From Gorsachius magnificus (Eukaryota; Chordata; Aves; Pelecaniformes; Ardeidae), in assembly GCA_034008185.1 (NCBI GenBank), contig CM067084.1, forward strand, positions 41,677,099-41,741,098: a DNA stretch of 64,000 bases, written 5' to 3'. The notes under the pieces were generated by a model. That model did not search any database. It saw only the letters and a program-made list of their open reading frames with translations, and was not told the origin of the DNA. Position 1 is the first letter of the stretch; each line of letters starts with the position of its first letter. The translations under genes were made by a program, and so were the position numbers. This document shows positions 49,101 to 62,346 of this stretch, in pieces.

Positions 49101-52100
49101 GCAAACATTTATGTGCATTACTGAGTCTGACATCTAATTAACACAGTCTTTACAGGTTTAACGAGCAGTGATAAATTTCTATCCTTTCTTTGGCACATTT
49201 TAATTAGTTGTAGTTATGAGTGGAGTGACCTGAAAAGCTTATTGTCCCATGGATTCTTCATAAATTTGTGTAATTTATATATGTAGAGACAGAATAAATT
49301 TTTATGGCATTGAAAACCCAAAGGTTATTTAAACCATTACATCAGTCATATAATACCCGTCTGTAAAACTCAGGTAAGCAAAACATTGGACATAAATATT
49401 TGACTACACTGGAGGTGATGCAAATTTATTGCCTTTTTTTTCTTGTCTGAAGAATAAGTAAGCATTGAAATCTGCTTCATCTGTTGCTCATGACTGAAAC
49501 ATTGACTGCTGACATTAGTCTTTAGTGGCATTATAAATTTTAAGAAGAGAGTGTATGTGTTTCAAATATTTATTTACAGATATTTTTAGCACTGAATAGT
49601 TGCTGAAGTGATATGCAAAAAAATGAAAATATAATCTTAATTAAGCTGACAAGTACAAAGTGTTTTCCTTTTTAGAGCCATGTTGCAAAAGTAAAGAGGA
49701 ATAAAACTTTCTAACAGCCAAGACTTTCTTCCTTCACAGGGACTTTTGTATAGTCTCTCTAGGGAGACACATGAAAGAACTGTCAATGAGATTAATACAA
49801 ATTTACGTTACCTACCATAGCGTATGAAAGTAACTGAAAGGTTCAGTCATTAAAATAAATGTGTATTCTATAAAAACTGTAAAATGAAACATGCTAACAT
49901 TCTATAAAGATCTCAGTCATGAGCTGTACTTTGATTAAAAAGATAAAATTTCATAAAATGGGACTGTATGTAGTATTTCTCTGCTGGAAATCTGATATTT
50001 CACTTCTTGTATGAGTAACAAGGGCTGTAATAGGAGGGCGTGCTGAGTCAGGGTTGAAATTAGTTGAGGCCCAAACTTATGAAGTGCTATACCCTTTGGG
50101 AGCTGATGGGAATCGAGTCTCATAGCATCCCGCAGGAGTCACTGTTCTCCCTGCTGTGAAGCACAATGGCCTTTTCACAAGGAGGTGAGTCTCCCGGTAG
50201 TGCTAGTTTTCTGGCATCTTTCATCCTAACTCCCCAAGTCTGACAGCTACTGCACCACCATGCAAAATACCTGAAGATAGGAAAGAGAGGAGAGACTGGG
50301 GAGGAGGGGGGTCTGGTGTGGTAGAATTGTGGAAAAAGGGAGCAAAAGAAATATCACTGGCTAATACAATGAGAGAAAACACAGATAGTCGGTATTAAGG
50401 GTGACTAAAATATTCATATTCAGAAGTCAGAACATCTGAGTGCATCCGTTTCCATGATTTGGGCTCAAAAACCCTTTCCTTCAATCACTGAAGCACTGAA
50501 CAAATTCCTAGCTTCTACATAAGCAACAAACTGGTGATTCCTTTGGTGTCTCTTGTTATTTTCATTTGGGACAACACAGCTTTGGGAAGCTACTGCTAAA
50601 GAACATGTTTTATATTACAGTTACTGAATGAGATCTCCTGTTGAACCTGCATCTCATACTTGGCAGCCTGTGAATGGTAGGAGTGGAGAGGGAGGAGCAG
50701 AAAATACCTTGGCTTTTTCTTCCTAGTCTGTATCCCTTTGACTGTGGATTTTGGTCATTTGAAACTATTCTGTGATTTAAACTGTAGTCTCAGTCAATCC
50801 AGAGATTATCACTTCACTTACCTGAAGTGAAATATGTAAGAACAGAACTCAAAAAGGTAGAACAGCTACAGTAAAAACCCCCAAAGGACTAGAATTTGAA
50901 ACAGTACATGGACTGGGAGGCTTAAAAATTTCAGAAAGATATTTTTTCCTCAGAGAGTCTCTTGAAGATAATATTAAAATAAAGTTAAGCAGCACTGTCA
51001 AGCTCAGGTCTCAGTCTGTCATAGTGCCTTATTTTAATGAACTTCCTTCTTTATTCAGTTCTTTCATAGTGTTTACTACCCTTGTTGTCTGCCTTCATTT
51101 TCACTGCATTTTTCTATTCTTTTTATGAAAGATAAGTAAATTGCTCTCAATTACTTTGCATAATGATTGATGGCAGTGTCTTGTTTAATCATTTTTTGAT
51201 GGTTTTGTCTGTCTGTTGGGCTACACAAGGAAGGGTAGCATTTGTTAATACAGACAGTAATTGCAATTACAAACAACTCACTTTATGTGATGCAAATGTT
51301 GCATCAGGTCACATGTGCAATTAGGGGGTTGTTTCCTAGAGAACATTTACTGTTGTTTTATTAGGCTAGTTATGAACAGCAAAAAGATAGAGTTTCTGGC
51401 AATTTCCTTTGGAACCTGGAGCAGATCTGATCAGGAGGAGAACATTTTCTTTCTCACAGTCATCCTAAATTTTCTCCTTTGGGTATGGTTTGTGTATTCT
51501 TAGAAAAATGAACTGTGACTTAACATTTCACTCCAAAAGGCACAGGTAAAATTTCAGAATATCGTATTCTGAAAGCAATTTATTGATAGCAGAGTACTTC
51601 TTTGCCAAAGACCATTAGATGGTCTTTAGAAGGCATGAGAAGGGTGACCTCATATTTTACCAATTTGTTCTTTTGTGGTCTCACAAGGCTTTTTTCAGGA
51701 TCTGGTCCACATTAGCCATCAATATCATGTCATTCCAAGGTCTATTTGCTTCCCTGGTAAATTTGATCTGTGGAGTTTGAGAGTTTGATCTGTAGCCTTT
51801 TCTTTCATGTCATTTATTTTGTTTAGTGAATTGAAATAACTTCAGCTTTCACTGTATTAATTTAAATTCAGTTTTTCTTCTTCAGCAGCACTGTTCTATA
51901 AAATGATTAAATCAAAAGTAAGTATTTTTAGTGCGGCATTTTGAAACTGAACCATGAAGATGTAAATAAGAGCTTCAGCAGATGAACATCAGACATGTGA
52001 ATTCTGTTTCTGAGATTGAACATTAACTTTTCCCAGTAACACCTTTGAATGTAAAGGAATCAGACTTTAGTGTGTCAGTTTGTTGAGCTGGCTTTATTTT

Positions 52101-53989
52101 CTCTCCCACTAAACTCATCAGGAGCAAAAAGATGAAATAAAATATTATGAGAATCAAAGTGAAAATTATCCAGCCTGTGAGTCTGAGATCCTGCAATAAT
52201 TATCTTTCCTCAAATACCACTGCTCATATCTCTTCCATTGCTCTTGCGACTTATATTGTCATCAAGGAGAAAAATAGTTGAGTCCTAAATCTTCTCCACT
52301 GTATACATGAACGGAGATAATGAAAACTCCTTGGACTCCATTTGGGGACATAATTTGACCTTTCTTGTAAATTCTGTCAAAACTACTCTGTAAATGGGGA
52401 AGGAACAATGACAGAGGATACACATCATTGTCCTTACTAAATCTGCAGAGACTACTTAGGAAAGATAATGATGACACACATTAACTCTGACAGCTATCGC
52501 TTCCAAACAGTGGAATTTCCTTTTGGGGATTTCTAGTGCATTTCTAGCTCAATGCACTGTGTGAAGGGCCTGGCCATGCTGGTTTAGACTGGGTATGTCC
52601 ATATACTCACCATGCAAGTAAATACTTTCCCATTTGTGATCATGCAAAGGGAAGGTGTAATCTAAATGGTGCATGGACTGAATTAAACTGGTATGTGTAA
52701 TAATGAGCTCAAATAAGTTCGTTTGCAACATTGCAAAGGTATTAATAGAAACACTATTTGTTGCATGAAAACTACCCTTCTACATGCACTATTTTTCTGG
52801 TTTTGATTGTTTTTAAATCAAATCTGTGTTGATAAAAGGATGAATGAATGAAATAAAGCTTTTTACTTAAAAATGTCAGACCTAGCCAGACCAGTGAAAT
52901 CAGTGAAATGGAGAAGAGGATGGCAATATATTTAATATTACAAAAGGAGCATCGTATATGTGCTCTACTGCATATTTATTGCTTATTAAAAAGTTGCACA
53001 GGCCCTTATTCTTAAAAGTATTTATTCAGCTCTTTAGAGTTTGACTGACATAATCTAAATTTTATTGGCAATGGGTGAGATTGAAAGCTAGAACTAGTAA
53101 AGGATTTAGGTACTTTAAAGTCTGGTTTAGGCATTTAAGCCCAAAATTGTTACTCAGAACTCTTAAACTTACCGATGTCATGGCTCAGGGCAATATTTAG
53201 ATGTCTTCTTGATGAGTTTAAATGTCTCTCTTTGGCTGTACATCAAGTAGTTCCAGCATTGTTTAAGACCTAGCAGAATCTAGTAGCTCAATGACACTCC
53301 TTTTAAATTTTCTGTAGTTCCAGTTATTACACCTCTTAAACACAGTCATGGTGTTTCTACTCGGGAAATACATCCGTGGCCATTCCATTCCAGGAGAAGG
53401 TGTGTGATGACGTGCTGCATGAAACATACTATTGTGTAGACTGTTTGCCTGGAAAACAGGAAAGCCAGTGATCGTTTGGAAGAGAAATAGACCTGAATGC
53501 TTTAGCTGCTGGAAGAGAGACTCATCCCTTTCCCTTATGCTTTTTGCATGTTTTTTTCTCATTATTATTAAATTCTCTTTTCTAAGAAGTAATCAACAAG
53601 TTATTTCAAATAAGAGTTATGGTATACCATGCTTAAGGATGCTACTTGGCTTAAGTAGAATTTCTGCCTTCTCAACTGCATCTTATTCATTTGTTATAAG
53701 CATGAAAAAGTGGAAATTAGCTAAGTGTAGTGCCAAATTATGTACAGGTTGGTTTTATTTGTATTAATGTTTAGAATTAAAAGGAAGGTTCTCAGTCAGG
53801 AAATGGAAATTCTGGTTGACATGACTTTTCACAGAAGTGTTTTGAGAAATATTTTAGTTCTTAATTTTTTCACAGTTTTTCCAAATGGAACAAGCAAAAT
53901 ATTTATGCACTATGTTAAATGAGCACTGTCCCATGATGCAGAAAAACTGTCTCACAAGAATGCTAATCTGCTGCTGAACTTTATTGATT

Positions 53990-54023
53990 AAAAAAAACCC
54001 AAACAAATAACAAAAACCCCACA
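53990..54023. repeat. A/C-rich low-complexity tract
   Basis: Eight A followed by CCC, then AAACAAATAACAAAAACCCC. The make-up is the same as at 33824 and 46080. Confidence 0.75.
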
Positions 54024-57000
54024 TCCTATACTGGTCTATGTAGAACACTAAAAATTATCCATCGATTGTTTTCTACATGAAGGATAATTTTTATTATATA
54101 ACTGATAAATCAGTTCTTGCCTTTGTGGCTCTCCTTGACTCCAAGAGAAGCTATACTTGTGTATATAACTGAGAGTATATATATAGTATTTTCTGTTACA
54201 GTAAACGAGAGCAAAGAATAGTTTTAAGTACAGTGTGATAGAATATCTTAGGTACTGTGGTTGGCCCTTTTTTTAGTAACAAATTTGAAGACCTTCCTGA
54301 TCTGTTCTCTCTGCAGTCAAAGAAACAAAACTGAGAGAACTAGATACTGGTCTGGCAAATGTGCATAATGTCATTATCTGGCTGTTTTAACAGTATTTTT
54401 GTGTTTTCTTTTCCAATCATATGTGCCAAAAAAGCAACTGAGTATACTTTAAAAAGCTATCCAGAACGAAAGTACAATAGCTACATTTAAATCGGTTTCT
54501 ACACTTGAGCTTTGTAATTCTCTCTTTCATATACTCAGCAGTCATAGTTACAATAGTCCCAGACTGGACCAGCTTCTACTTTAAGTTCTTTATGATACTG
54601 TGGCTGTAAGGAGCAGGATCAGTTCCAGCTTGACATACTTTGTAGAAACTGTGGTCTGTGTATAAAGCTACGGGCTTTTTTCTCTGGCTTCTACTTCCAA
54701 GTGGCTTCAATAGGTAGCTTTGGCTAGCATGCATTATAGCTGCTGTCAAAAAGACAAAGATATGGCTGGTTTGTGACAGGGACTGAACTTAAAAGAAGTG
54801 GTGCCTTCTGTCTCTTTAAATTGAAAAGAAAGAAGCACATCTCTCTTGGTCACAATTACCTGAACGTATTAGGCAGCTGAGAAGCTAACAATAGTGTAGT
54901 ATGCATTTACTTAGTGTTTAGCATGGACTAAGTAAAGTTCCACTCCAAATTAGATACTAAGATAAAATTCTGATAAAGGGAGCTGCTGATATGTGAAAAC
55001 TACAGGGTAAAAAGATGAGTTCTGAGCTGTTCTTCTCCTGCAATAATTTGAAATTATCTTTCTTTACTCCACCTTTGAGCATGTTTTTGTGGGAAATGTT
55101 TACTTCTATTGGATCTCAATCTATATTGATTTTTTTTTCTCATTCTCCTTCTTTATCAGCTTTGTGGACCTCCCAATGTCAAGGTGTAGATTTATAAATA
55201 GCACTTGCAAAGGCTGCTGTGTTAGCCTTCCTACCTGGTTGTACTGTGTCATCTCCTGTGGTTGTGTCCTCTCTCCCATTGGCTTTTCTACTACTGCTCT
55301 CTCTGTCCTTGCAGTTTTGCACAGAACAGAAATACACCTGTATTTAGACAACTGAAGTAATTTGATAAGACATTTTAGTGTCATGGCAGGTGTAAGGCTG
55401 AATTCACTGTGCTAGAATTCTTTCTCTGCAATAGATGAATAAGTAAAATGTCACTCAAAACAAATGAAGAGCAATTCATTGTGATCTGCATTAAGATGGT
55501 TGGGATATTAACTGGGTCCAAAATAGCAAAACCTAAACTAAGTCAGGACTAGAGGGACAGCTAAAAGAAGGGTAGATTAGGGAACCTAATCGCTACTGAA
55601 GAAGAAAACTGGGTAGACTGAGGGGAAGAGAGCTTGAGGAATCTTTTTGCTGTGGTCAGAACTGGGCTTATGTATTATGCAATACTACTTGAGCAGTATA
55701 CAAATATTACTACAAGAAGATGCATAAACCACCTTTCAATGACCTGTCAGGAATGAGGTTAGAGGGATGACTTTTGTATTCCCATCAAACATCCTTGTCC
55801 TCCTCCTGCATAAAGTAACTAAATACAACCCCAAAAATGAATCTTGGGGATGTAAGGTCTATTCATAGTGCTGAGTGTTGCTTAGTGCTCTATAAATAGG
55901 CACAGGTAAAGAATACACTTCGGTATACATAGTATGGCGAAAAACATAGGGAGAGTCTACCATGATTTCCAGAATTACTAACGAAAAACTAAATTACTTA
56001 CATAGGAAAACTTGACTATAGCATGCTGAATAACAAGTGTTCAGCTGGGTTTGGAACGGCCAGAGTGAATATTTTTCTTGATGTAAGATTTATTTTTTTT
56101 TCCCCAAAAAACCCCCAAGCATTCTTTCTTGCATGTAAATATTTCCAGTCTTTAATGGTGCTTAAATTAGATTTTATTAATACTTAAATCAGTAGGCTGG
56201 AGAATTATCTGAAATCCACTCAGAAGTGCCTTCCAATGGAATGAATTTTTCTAAGTTATGCTTACTATACTAGGAGCACCAGAATGAACTCTAGCAACTA
56301 AAGAAAATGAAGGTGTAGGATTTTTTTATTTTTTAATCTCCCACCATTGGGTCTGCCTCTCATTCTGCCAAATTTTTGCAGATGATCAGAGGAGAAGGAG
56401 TTAATGTGTTTAATAAGAGAATGCATCATCATTCTGGAGGCTTGCCATCAAGGAGGTAGAGATCAAAAATGCATGTGCTTTCTGTACACCTTTCAGAGCT
56501 GCATATGCTTTCTAAGGTACAGGAAAGTAAAAGAAGACTTCTCCAGAGAGAAGACATGAACGGATATTCTCCAGGCATAGTAGGTGAAGAGAGAATGTAT
56601 ATACATTATGTGTCAATAACATGAAAACAGGGATCGCTTACACTTGAACGCTGCTGAAAGATGAGCAGCAAATCTGAAGCAAGAGGCTTGAACTGACTTG
56701 TGTACAGCAGCTGAACATGGATAACGCTTCCTTCTTTAGCCATCTGAGCAGCTTTTTCCTGTGTCAAGCACAACCGAAAAGGAGTGTAATGAAAGGAAGA
56801 GAAATTATGTAGCTATTCTTAATGCTTAAACACAATCTAAAGAATGGAAACAGCCATTGGTTTTACAATGTTAATTAACTGATGAGATCATGCACTTTGT
56901 AAGTGTGGAAAAGTGTTGCCTGTTTAAAGTGAAGACTGGGTAGGGGAGGAGCTGGGAGAAACCTCCTAGTAGCAGTTTCTCCAGACTTTTTATGCTACAG

Positions 57001-59361
57001 CTCTCACAGGTGGCTGTGGTGTATAAAGGATGCTACAGCAAGTGAGGGGCTGAATTAATGGTATTCAGCAGAGGCAGAAGGAAAGGGTAGGCGATGGGAA
57101 AGTGGCATAAGATCTGTGGAGACTTCCATGTGTGATGGGGAATCGTAGGAGTGGCAGAGCCAGGTAAAAGAGTTAGAAAGGGTTAAGAAGGCGCCTCAGG
57201 ATCTGATGCACAGTAGTTCTTTTACCCTTCGGACCCTGTGGACAAAATGATATCAGATAACATCACTATTGTTTCTACTACAAATTGTATGCATGCAGAA
57301 CGCTACCTGGATTCTACCTTCTCCTAATTTTTGGTGTTGGACTCTGAAACCACTGTGGTAAAATAAGAGGGTTTTAAAAAAAATTAATTGCTACTGTTGA
57401 ATTTAATGAAGTTAAATTTGTGATCATGTAAAAACAAATCCACTTTTCTATCAATATATAATAGTTATCTGAGGACATAATCTGAACAATAAAATTTAAT
57501 AAATTCTTTTAAAATCAAACCTACAGTAATACAAAGTCATAACATCTTTCATGTATCAGATTGATGCTGTATACTATACAGGAAGTAATAAAACACAGGT
57601 GCAAAATGACACATTATAATAAATAAAGCTTGAACTCTTAAAATAGATGATTTACAGGACACTTTAGTAAGCTTTCCAAATTATGAAGAATAAGCATCTT
57701 TTCAGATTAAAATCAAATTATTAATGACAGCATGTACCTTTCATGATTAGAAACACTCCCCTGTGTCTATGGGGGAAAGAAATCTTCATTTATGTATGAA
57801 TGCAATATGAAAACTGTCTTTAAAAAAAAAACCAAACCATGTGCTGAGACATATCATGCTATGGAATGATGTTCAATGACTAAATGCCATCCTCTGAAAC
57901 CCTGTAAATTTTTTTTGCAAACATCAGCATTTCTCTCAAATGATAATGAGATGTAGCTGGCAGATAAGACAAGCTAAACATGTTATCAGAGAAAAAGGCA
58001 ATTAGAGATCTGTATGTTACATAGTATTTACTTGGAAGTCTTCTCACTTATTAGCAAGTAGAGTGGAGCACTACAAGCACAGCAAAACTGAGTTTCTTAC
58101 CAGCTTTGCAAAGACTTTCCACCATTTTTGTTGTCTTATAATTAGAGGCTTTTCTCTTTGCAGAAACTGGGTATGCCACACAGAGTATGACCTAGTAATG
58201 AATGAGCTGCCAGACAAGATGCCACAGGGGTGATCCTCCCACACTTGTTTTTCTGAGCTATTGAATTTTATTTGAATTCCTATTCCGGTTGCTTAAATGC
58301 TGACACTATTAACAATTTCACTTGGATTTTGGATATAGGGACCTAAAATACGTATACATGATTGAAAGTTATTTTCCCAGGTACTCTGTAGATAAATGTA
58401 CGTTTCAGGAAGTGAGCCAGCTGAAATAGCTGGGTTGTATTCAGTTTTCACTCACAGGAACAAAATCGTCTCTCTAGCCACTCTTTTAAATTCTAAATGC
58501 AGAATTTTTTATCCCTGGTGTATACTTTATTTTTGTGTCTATGTTCTTTTCATATGTCCCAAGTAATTCGGAGACTGTAGGATAGTTTTTCAGTCTAACA
58601 AGTTTTACTAGCTGAAAGCTTTGAGATATTACACATCATCCTTCTATTTCATTCCAGGTGACATCTCCTCTCCAAGTATACAGTGCAGCTAAGTTTGCTC
58701 CTATGTTTCACACAGTGTTTTGTTGTTTTTTTTTTCTTTACACAAAGCCCTTCTTGTTCTCTTACAACAGTTGTTTTCTATGTGCTCCCATTTATTTTCT
58801 GGTAGGAAGGAATTGAAACAGAAGAGCACGTTCTTAGTGCAGTTTCAGCAGTGTCATGTGATCCAGGCTTGTTTGATGATATGGTACATCTGCTTTAATA
58901 GTCGCTCTTTGGTTCCATACCTGCCAATTTGCATCTGATTTTCTCTTCATTTCCAACATATGGAGACTGCTGTCCTAGTTTCTGGTTTTTTTGTAAAAAT
59001 TGTGTTTAGGATTCTTTCACATCTATCAATTTCTGTATTTTCTTACCTTAATATTAATTTGCTTTACCCATATTTGTAATGCATCCTATACACCTTTTGT
59101 AGATTTCTGTATTCTGACCTGCTAATATCACCCATGAATTTTATTAGGACATATGTAAGTCATTAATAGGAAATTTAGGTACAACTGAAATCTATGCTGT
59201 TTGCTTGCAATAAATCTGAGAAATTTTGACAGCTTTTATTGTGGGAATCAACATCAAAAAAACCCAAAGGCTATCTGAGTTTTGCTTTGGAAACTCATGG
59301 GAGCATCAGCATATCTGCATGTATCTTTCTCATTTTTTGTGTTCTGAATTTTTATCTGTAG

Positions 59362-59969
59362 AAAGTTTACCTGAATTTTGTAGTAGAGAGATCAGTAAAT
59401 ACAGTTTCACCCCTAAAAAACTGTCAGTAGAAACGAGTTCTATGTTGAATCTGCCCAAGGTCCACAGTAACAGTAGCGCAGTTGCTCTAAGTAGTTTGGA
59501 GGTCACTTCTGAAGTGTATTGATAGTCAGTCATAATACCTTGTTGACCTGTGTCAGCATAACAATGTCAACAACATATATTTATACATTAGCACCTTTGT
59601 GCCAGTTCCACTGTACTACTGTTAAAGGAGCTCTCAGTGCTGAAGATACTGGCTTCAGACCTTTCTTAATCCATAGTAACTTGCAGTTCTTTTCTGGGGA
59701 GAAATCTTGCTTTCTGATTGCTCTCAGAAGACATTAATGCGAGTCATTGGAGAAGGGCAAGAAGCACCCTCTCTATTAAATTGGCTGCATTTAGCAACAA
59801 CACGTTGTCTATGGGATTCTCCTCCTCTGACACAAGCTCTTTTCCTTGGGGATGCCACCCTGAATTGTCTGAAGTAATCAGTGCTCTTGATATTGATTGT
59901 GATACAGCCATACTTCAGGGTACTCAAGTACTAATTTACATGGCAAAGTATCATCCTCACAGAGCATAA
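59362..59969 (+). other. Coding-looking tract with splice acceptor, frame broken
   Basis: A pyrimidine-rich run ending TTTTTATCTGTAG places an acceptor AG at 59360-59361. The frame after it reads ESLPEFCSREISKYSF, continues as a Ser-rich peptide for about 53 codons and ends at TGA 59520-59522. Possible donors in the same frame are AAG|GTCCAC (end 59459) and GAG|GTCACT (end 59501). Further on, protein-like text appears in another frame (about 59610-59720, including LSAEDTGFRPFLIHSNLQFF). It then returns to the first frame (59718-59969, including GCHPELSEVISALDIDCD) before a stop. This could be one real exon followed by chance frames, a frameshifted pseudogene, or chance throughout. The opposite strand is also partly open. 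No family is recognised. Confidence 0.25.
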
Positions 59970-60448
59970 CAGAAATCTTTGTCTAGAAGGTGGCTGAACA
60001 ATTCAGCAGAATTGTTAATGTAATTACTCAGGAAGAAGAGCTACATTTTTCAGGATGGTTTAACTGTCAGCAGCCATGGGACATGGTCCTAGTTTTTGGG
60101 TCCTGCAGGCCGTTTGCATTTTCTCCTCTCTAAACATCCCCTGCCCCCAGCAGCAGCAACCTACTTCTCCCTAAATAAGCATCAAACATAGATGCATAGA
60201 TAGTCCCACACAGGTATCTGCCTCCTCTTAATGTTCACCGCCTGCAAGGGCATGTCTCTGCCCCTCTGATCCCTTTCACGTTCTCATGTAATTCAAACAT
60301 TCTGGATTTGGTTTTACCTGCAGTATGATAATGCTGCAAATTTCTTAAGATTCAGAGTCACAGTCATCAGGGGAAGTAAATATAATCCTTCAGTGTTTCC
60401 ATTAGATTCAAACCTGAGCTTTGAGGCAACCATTCTATTCTTATAAGG

Positions 60449-60771
60449 CTTATGAGGAGTGGCTGAGGGAACTGGGGTGGTTTAGCCTGGAGAAAAAGAG
60501 GCTCAGGGGAGACCTTATCGCTCTCTACAGCTACCTGAAAGGAGGTTGTAGTGAGGTGGGTGTTGGTCTCTTCTCCCAAGTAACAAATAAAACGACAAGG
60601 GGAAACTGTCTCAGATTGTGCCAGGGCAGGTTTAGGGTGGACATTAGGAGAAATTTTTTCACCAAAAAGGTTGTTAAGTATTGGAATGAGCTGCCCAGGG
60701 AAGCAGTCGAGTCACCATCCCTGGAGGTATTTAAAAGACAGGTAGATGAGGTGCTTAGGGACATGGTTTAG
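60449..60771 (+). pseudogene. Open C-terminal fragment of CR1 ORF2
   Basis: The frame is open from the truncation to the natural stop, about 107 codons, with [36 protein letters not shown] and [18 protein letters not shown]. The same domain order is seen in the copy at 13671. The apparent ATG at 60421 lies in flanking single-copy DNA about nine codons before the element, so it is not a native start. The piece lacks the catalytic reverse transcriptase core and the endonuclease and is a dead remnant, although it has no internal stop. Confidence 0.9.
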
Positions 60772-60856
60772 TGGTGGAATGGCAGTGTTTAGTTAACGGT
60801 TGGACTTGATGATCTTAAAGGTCTTTTTCTAACCTAAACAATTCTATGATTCTATG
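60449..60856 (+). mobile_element. CR1 LINE 3' end, plus strand
   Basis: About 400 bases carry the C-terminal part of ORF2 to its stop (60769-60771), a 3' UTR with GGTTGGACTTGATGATC and AAAGGTCTTTTTCTAACC, and the tail ATTCTATGATTCTATG. The left edge is where [12 protein letters not shown] coding begins. It differs from the 13671 copy in both coding text and 3' UTR (TCTAACC rather than TCCAACC), so it probably belongs to another CR1 subfamily. Confidence 0.95.
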
Positions 60857-62296
60857 CCCCAAGTTGCATCTCTCTTCAGGAATATGAAAGTGCCTGATTC
60901 AAGTCCCTACTTTCCACTTTCATAACTCTGTCATGAAGCAGATAGTTTCCTATTGCCTCACCTTTTTTCTACTTCTCCTTCAGAAGTGACCAGGGAACCC
61001 CAGGACTCTGAGGTAGGTAACTGCTGCACAGATGGCAAGTTAGCTCCTAATATCCAGTGCAGACACTATTCAGCCACAGTAAGGACGTGTGAAACTGCAG
61101 ATTGATCTGACCTTGATGAGTGATGATGTGATATGATGATGATATGATATACCTGAATAAGACCAAGTAGTGTTTGTGTAATGTATTCAGCCTGTCAGTG
61201 GCATGTGTATAAAACAACTTAAACCACTTTCTCGAGTCTATGGATTCATCTGTGTTAATATTTTATCTCAGATCAGATACGTGCTTTTGAAGCAAATATT
61301 CTGATCACCCTGATTTGCCAGCCTAGTATGTTGCATAGTGATCCTGAAGTACACAAGGTGGATTTTCTTTACGTGAAAGTGAAAGAGAAAAAATGTTGTT
61401 GCAGCGTGCGTGATGTGTTCTAAATGTTAATGGTTATTCAGTCTGAGATCAGGCTAGAGCTATGCCAAAATAAAACACACTGAAATGCTTGTAATGTAGA
61501 TGTCAGGTCCTTGTCTTGAGGTGTTTTTTCTTCTCCAGATCCATTCCATGCTGCCTTCTAATGTCCATACTACCTCTATGCTACCACACTATCTCCTAAT
61601 GCAGTCATATACAGCCTGTTTGCTCGTAGGTTGGCTTATATAGAAGTTATTTTTACCTATTGATATTGCAGAAACTTTCCAGAAATCTCGTCATCAAAAT
61701 AACTTTTTTCTATACATACTTTTAGCAAAGAGGTAAACATTAATAACATGTAAAGGTTATCTACTCTTTTATTAAAAGTGTTATTAGTCATTATTATTGA
61801 GCTTTCATTTTTATCTTCAAATTTTTGCTAATGATTTGATTCAGTTACTATTTGAGCTGCAAAACACTTCCCCCTCACCTGCCTCCTTCTCCTGATGGTT
61901 TGCTCCAAACTTGTTTACCATTTACTATGAGTAAGCCAGGGTATAATCAACCTCCCAGAACAGCTTAAGTGAAGAGCATTGTGGGGTGGGAATAGGACTG
62001 GTACTAATGATAAACTATCCAGAAGTGTTTCTGTTTTTTTCTAAGGTGTCTTCCCACAGGAAAACAAATATTGATTAATTTGTTTAGAATATTGATTTTT
62101 CAGAGGATCTTGTTTTTAACTCTGTGAGAAGGGAAGTCGGATGCTTCCAATTAAACCAGTATGAATAGTCATCTCTGATTTTACCAGGTGGGATTAGCAT
62201 GGCTTTTATAGCTCTATTTTTGTCAATAGATTTTCCAGTCAAGGTTTCTATCATTTCAGTAACAACTGACTTCTTTAATAGTCATAAATCCCATAA

Positions 62297-62300
<4 letters not shown>
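60857..62300. other. Non-genic stretch
   Basis: No open frame or recognisable element is supported here apart from an imperfect GAT/GATAT repeat at 61114-61150. Confidence 0.6.
61114..61150. repeat. Imperfect GATGATAT microsatellite
   Basis: The run TGATGAGTGATGATGTGATA continues as TGATGATGATATGATAT, an interrupted array of GAT and GATAT units. Confidence 0.8.

Positions 62301-62343
<43 letters not shown>
62301..62343. repeat. (TA)n microsatellite, about 21 units
   Basis: An uninterrupted TA dinucleotide array of about 43 bases, flanked by CCATAAGGTT and GTAACAC. The perfect alternation suggests it is length-variable between individuals. Long TA runs can also form cruciform or melted DNA. 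Confidence 0.95.

Positions 62344-62346
<3 letters not shown>

Larger units (their letters stand above)
34921..59361. other. Long non-genic stretch
   Basis: About 24 kb without a supportable gene or recognisable transposon. Small features inside are a 15/14-base direct repeat (37040-37068), a 12-base perfect tandem (44744-44767), a CpG-enriched patch (45218-45361) with an 8-base-stem hairpin (45321-45342), and A/C-rich tracts at 46080-46144 and 53990-54023. Open frames of 60-123 codons occur but none has recognisable content. Some quieter parts, for example 38430-38830 and 49090-49340, could be conserved noncoding elements, which cannot be judged from one sequence. Confidence 0.55.

Noticed and set aside
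53263..53767. Overlapping 99-codon minus and 111-codon plus frames
   Set aside because: The minus frame looks somewhat protein-like, but neither strand has recognised similarity or clear splice sites, and both are open over the same bases.
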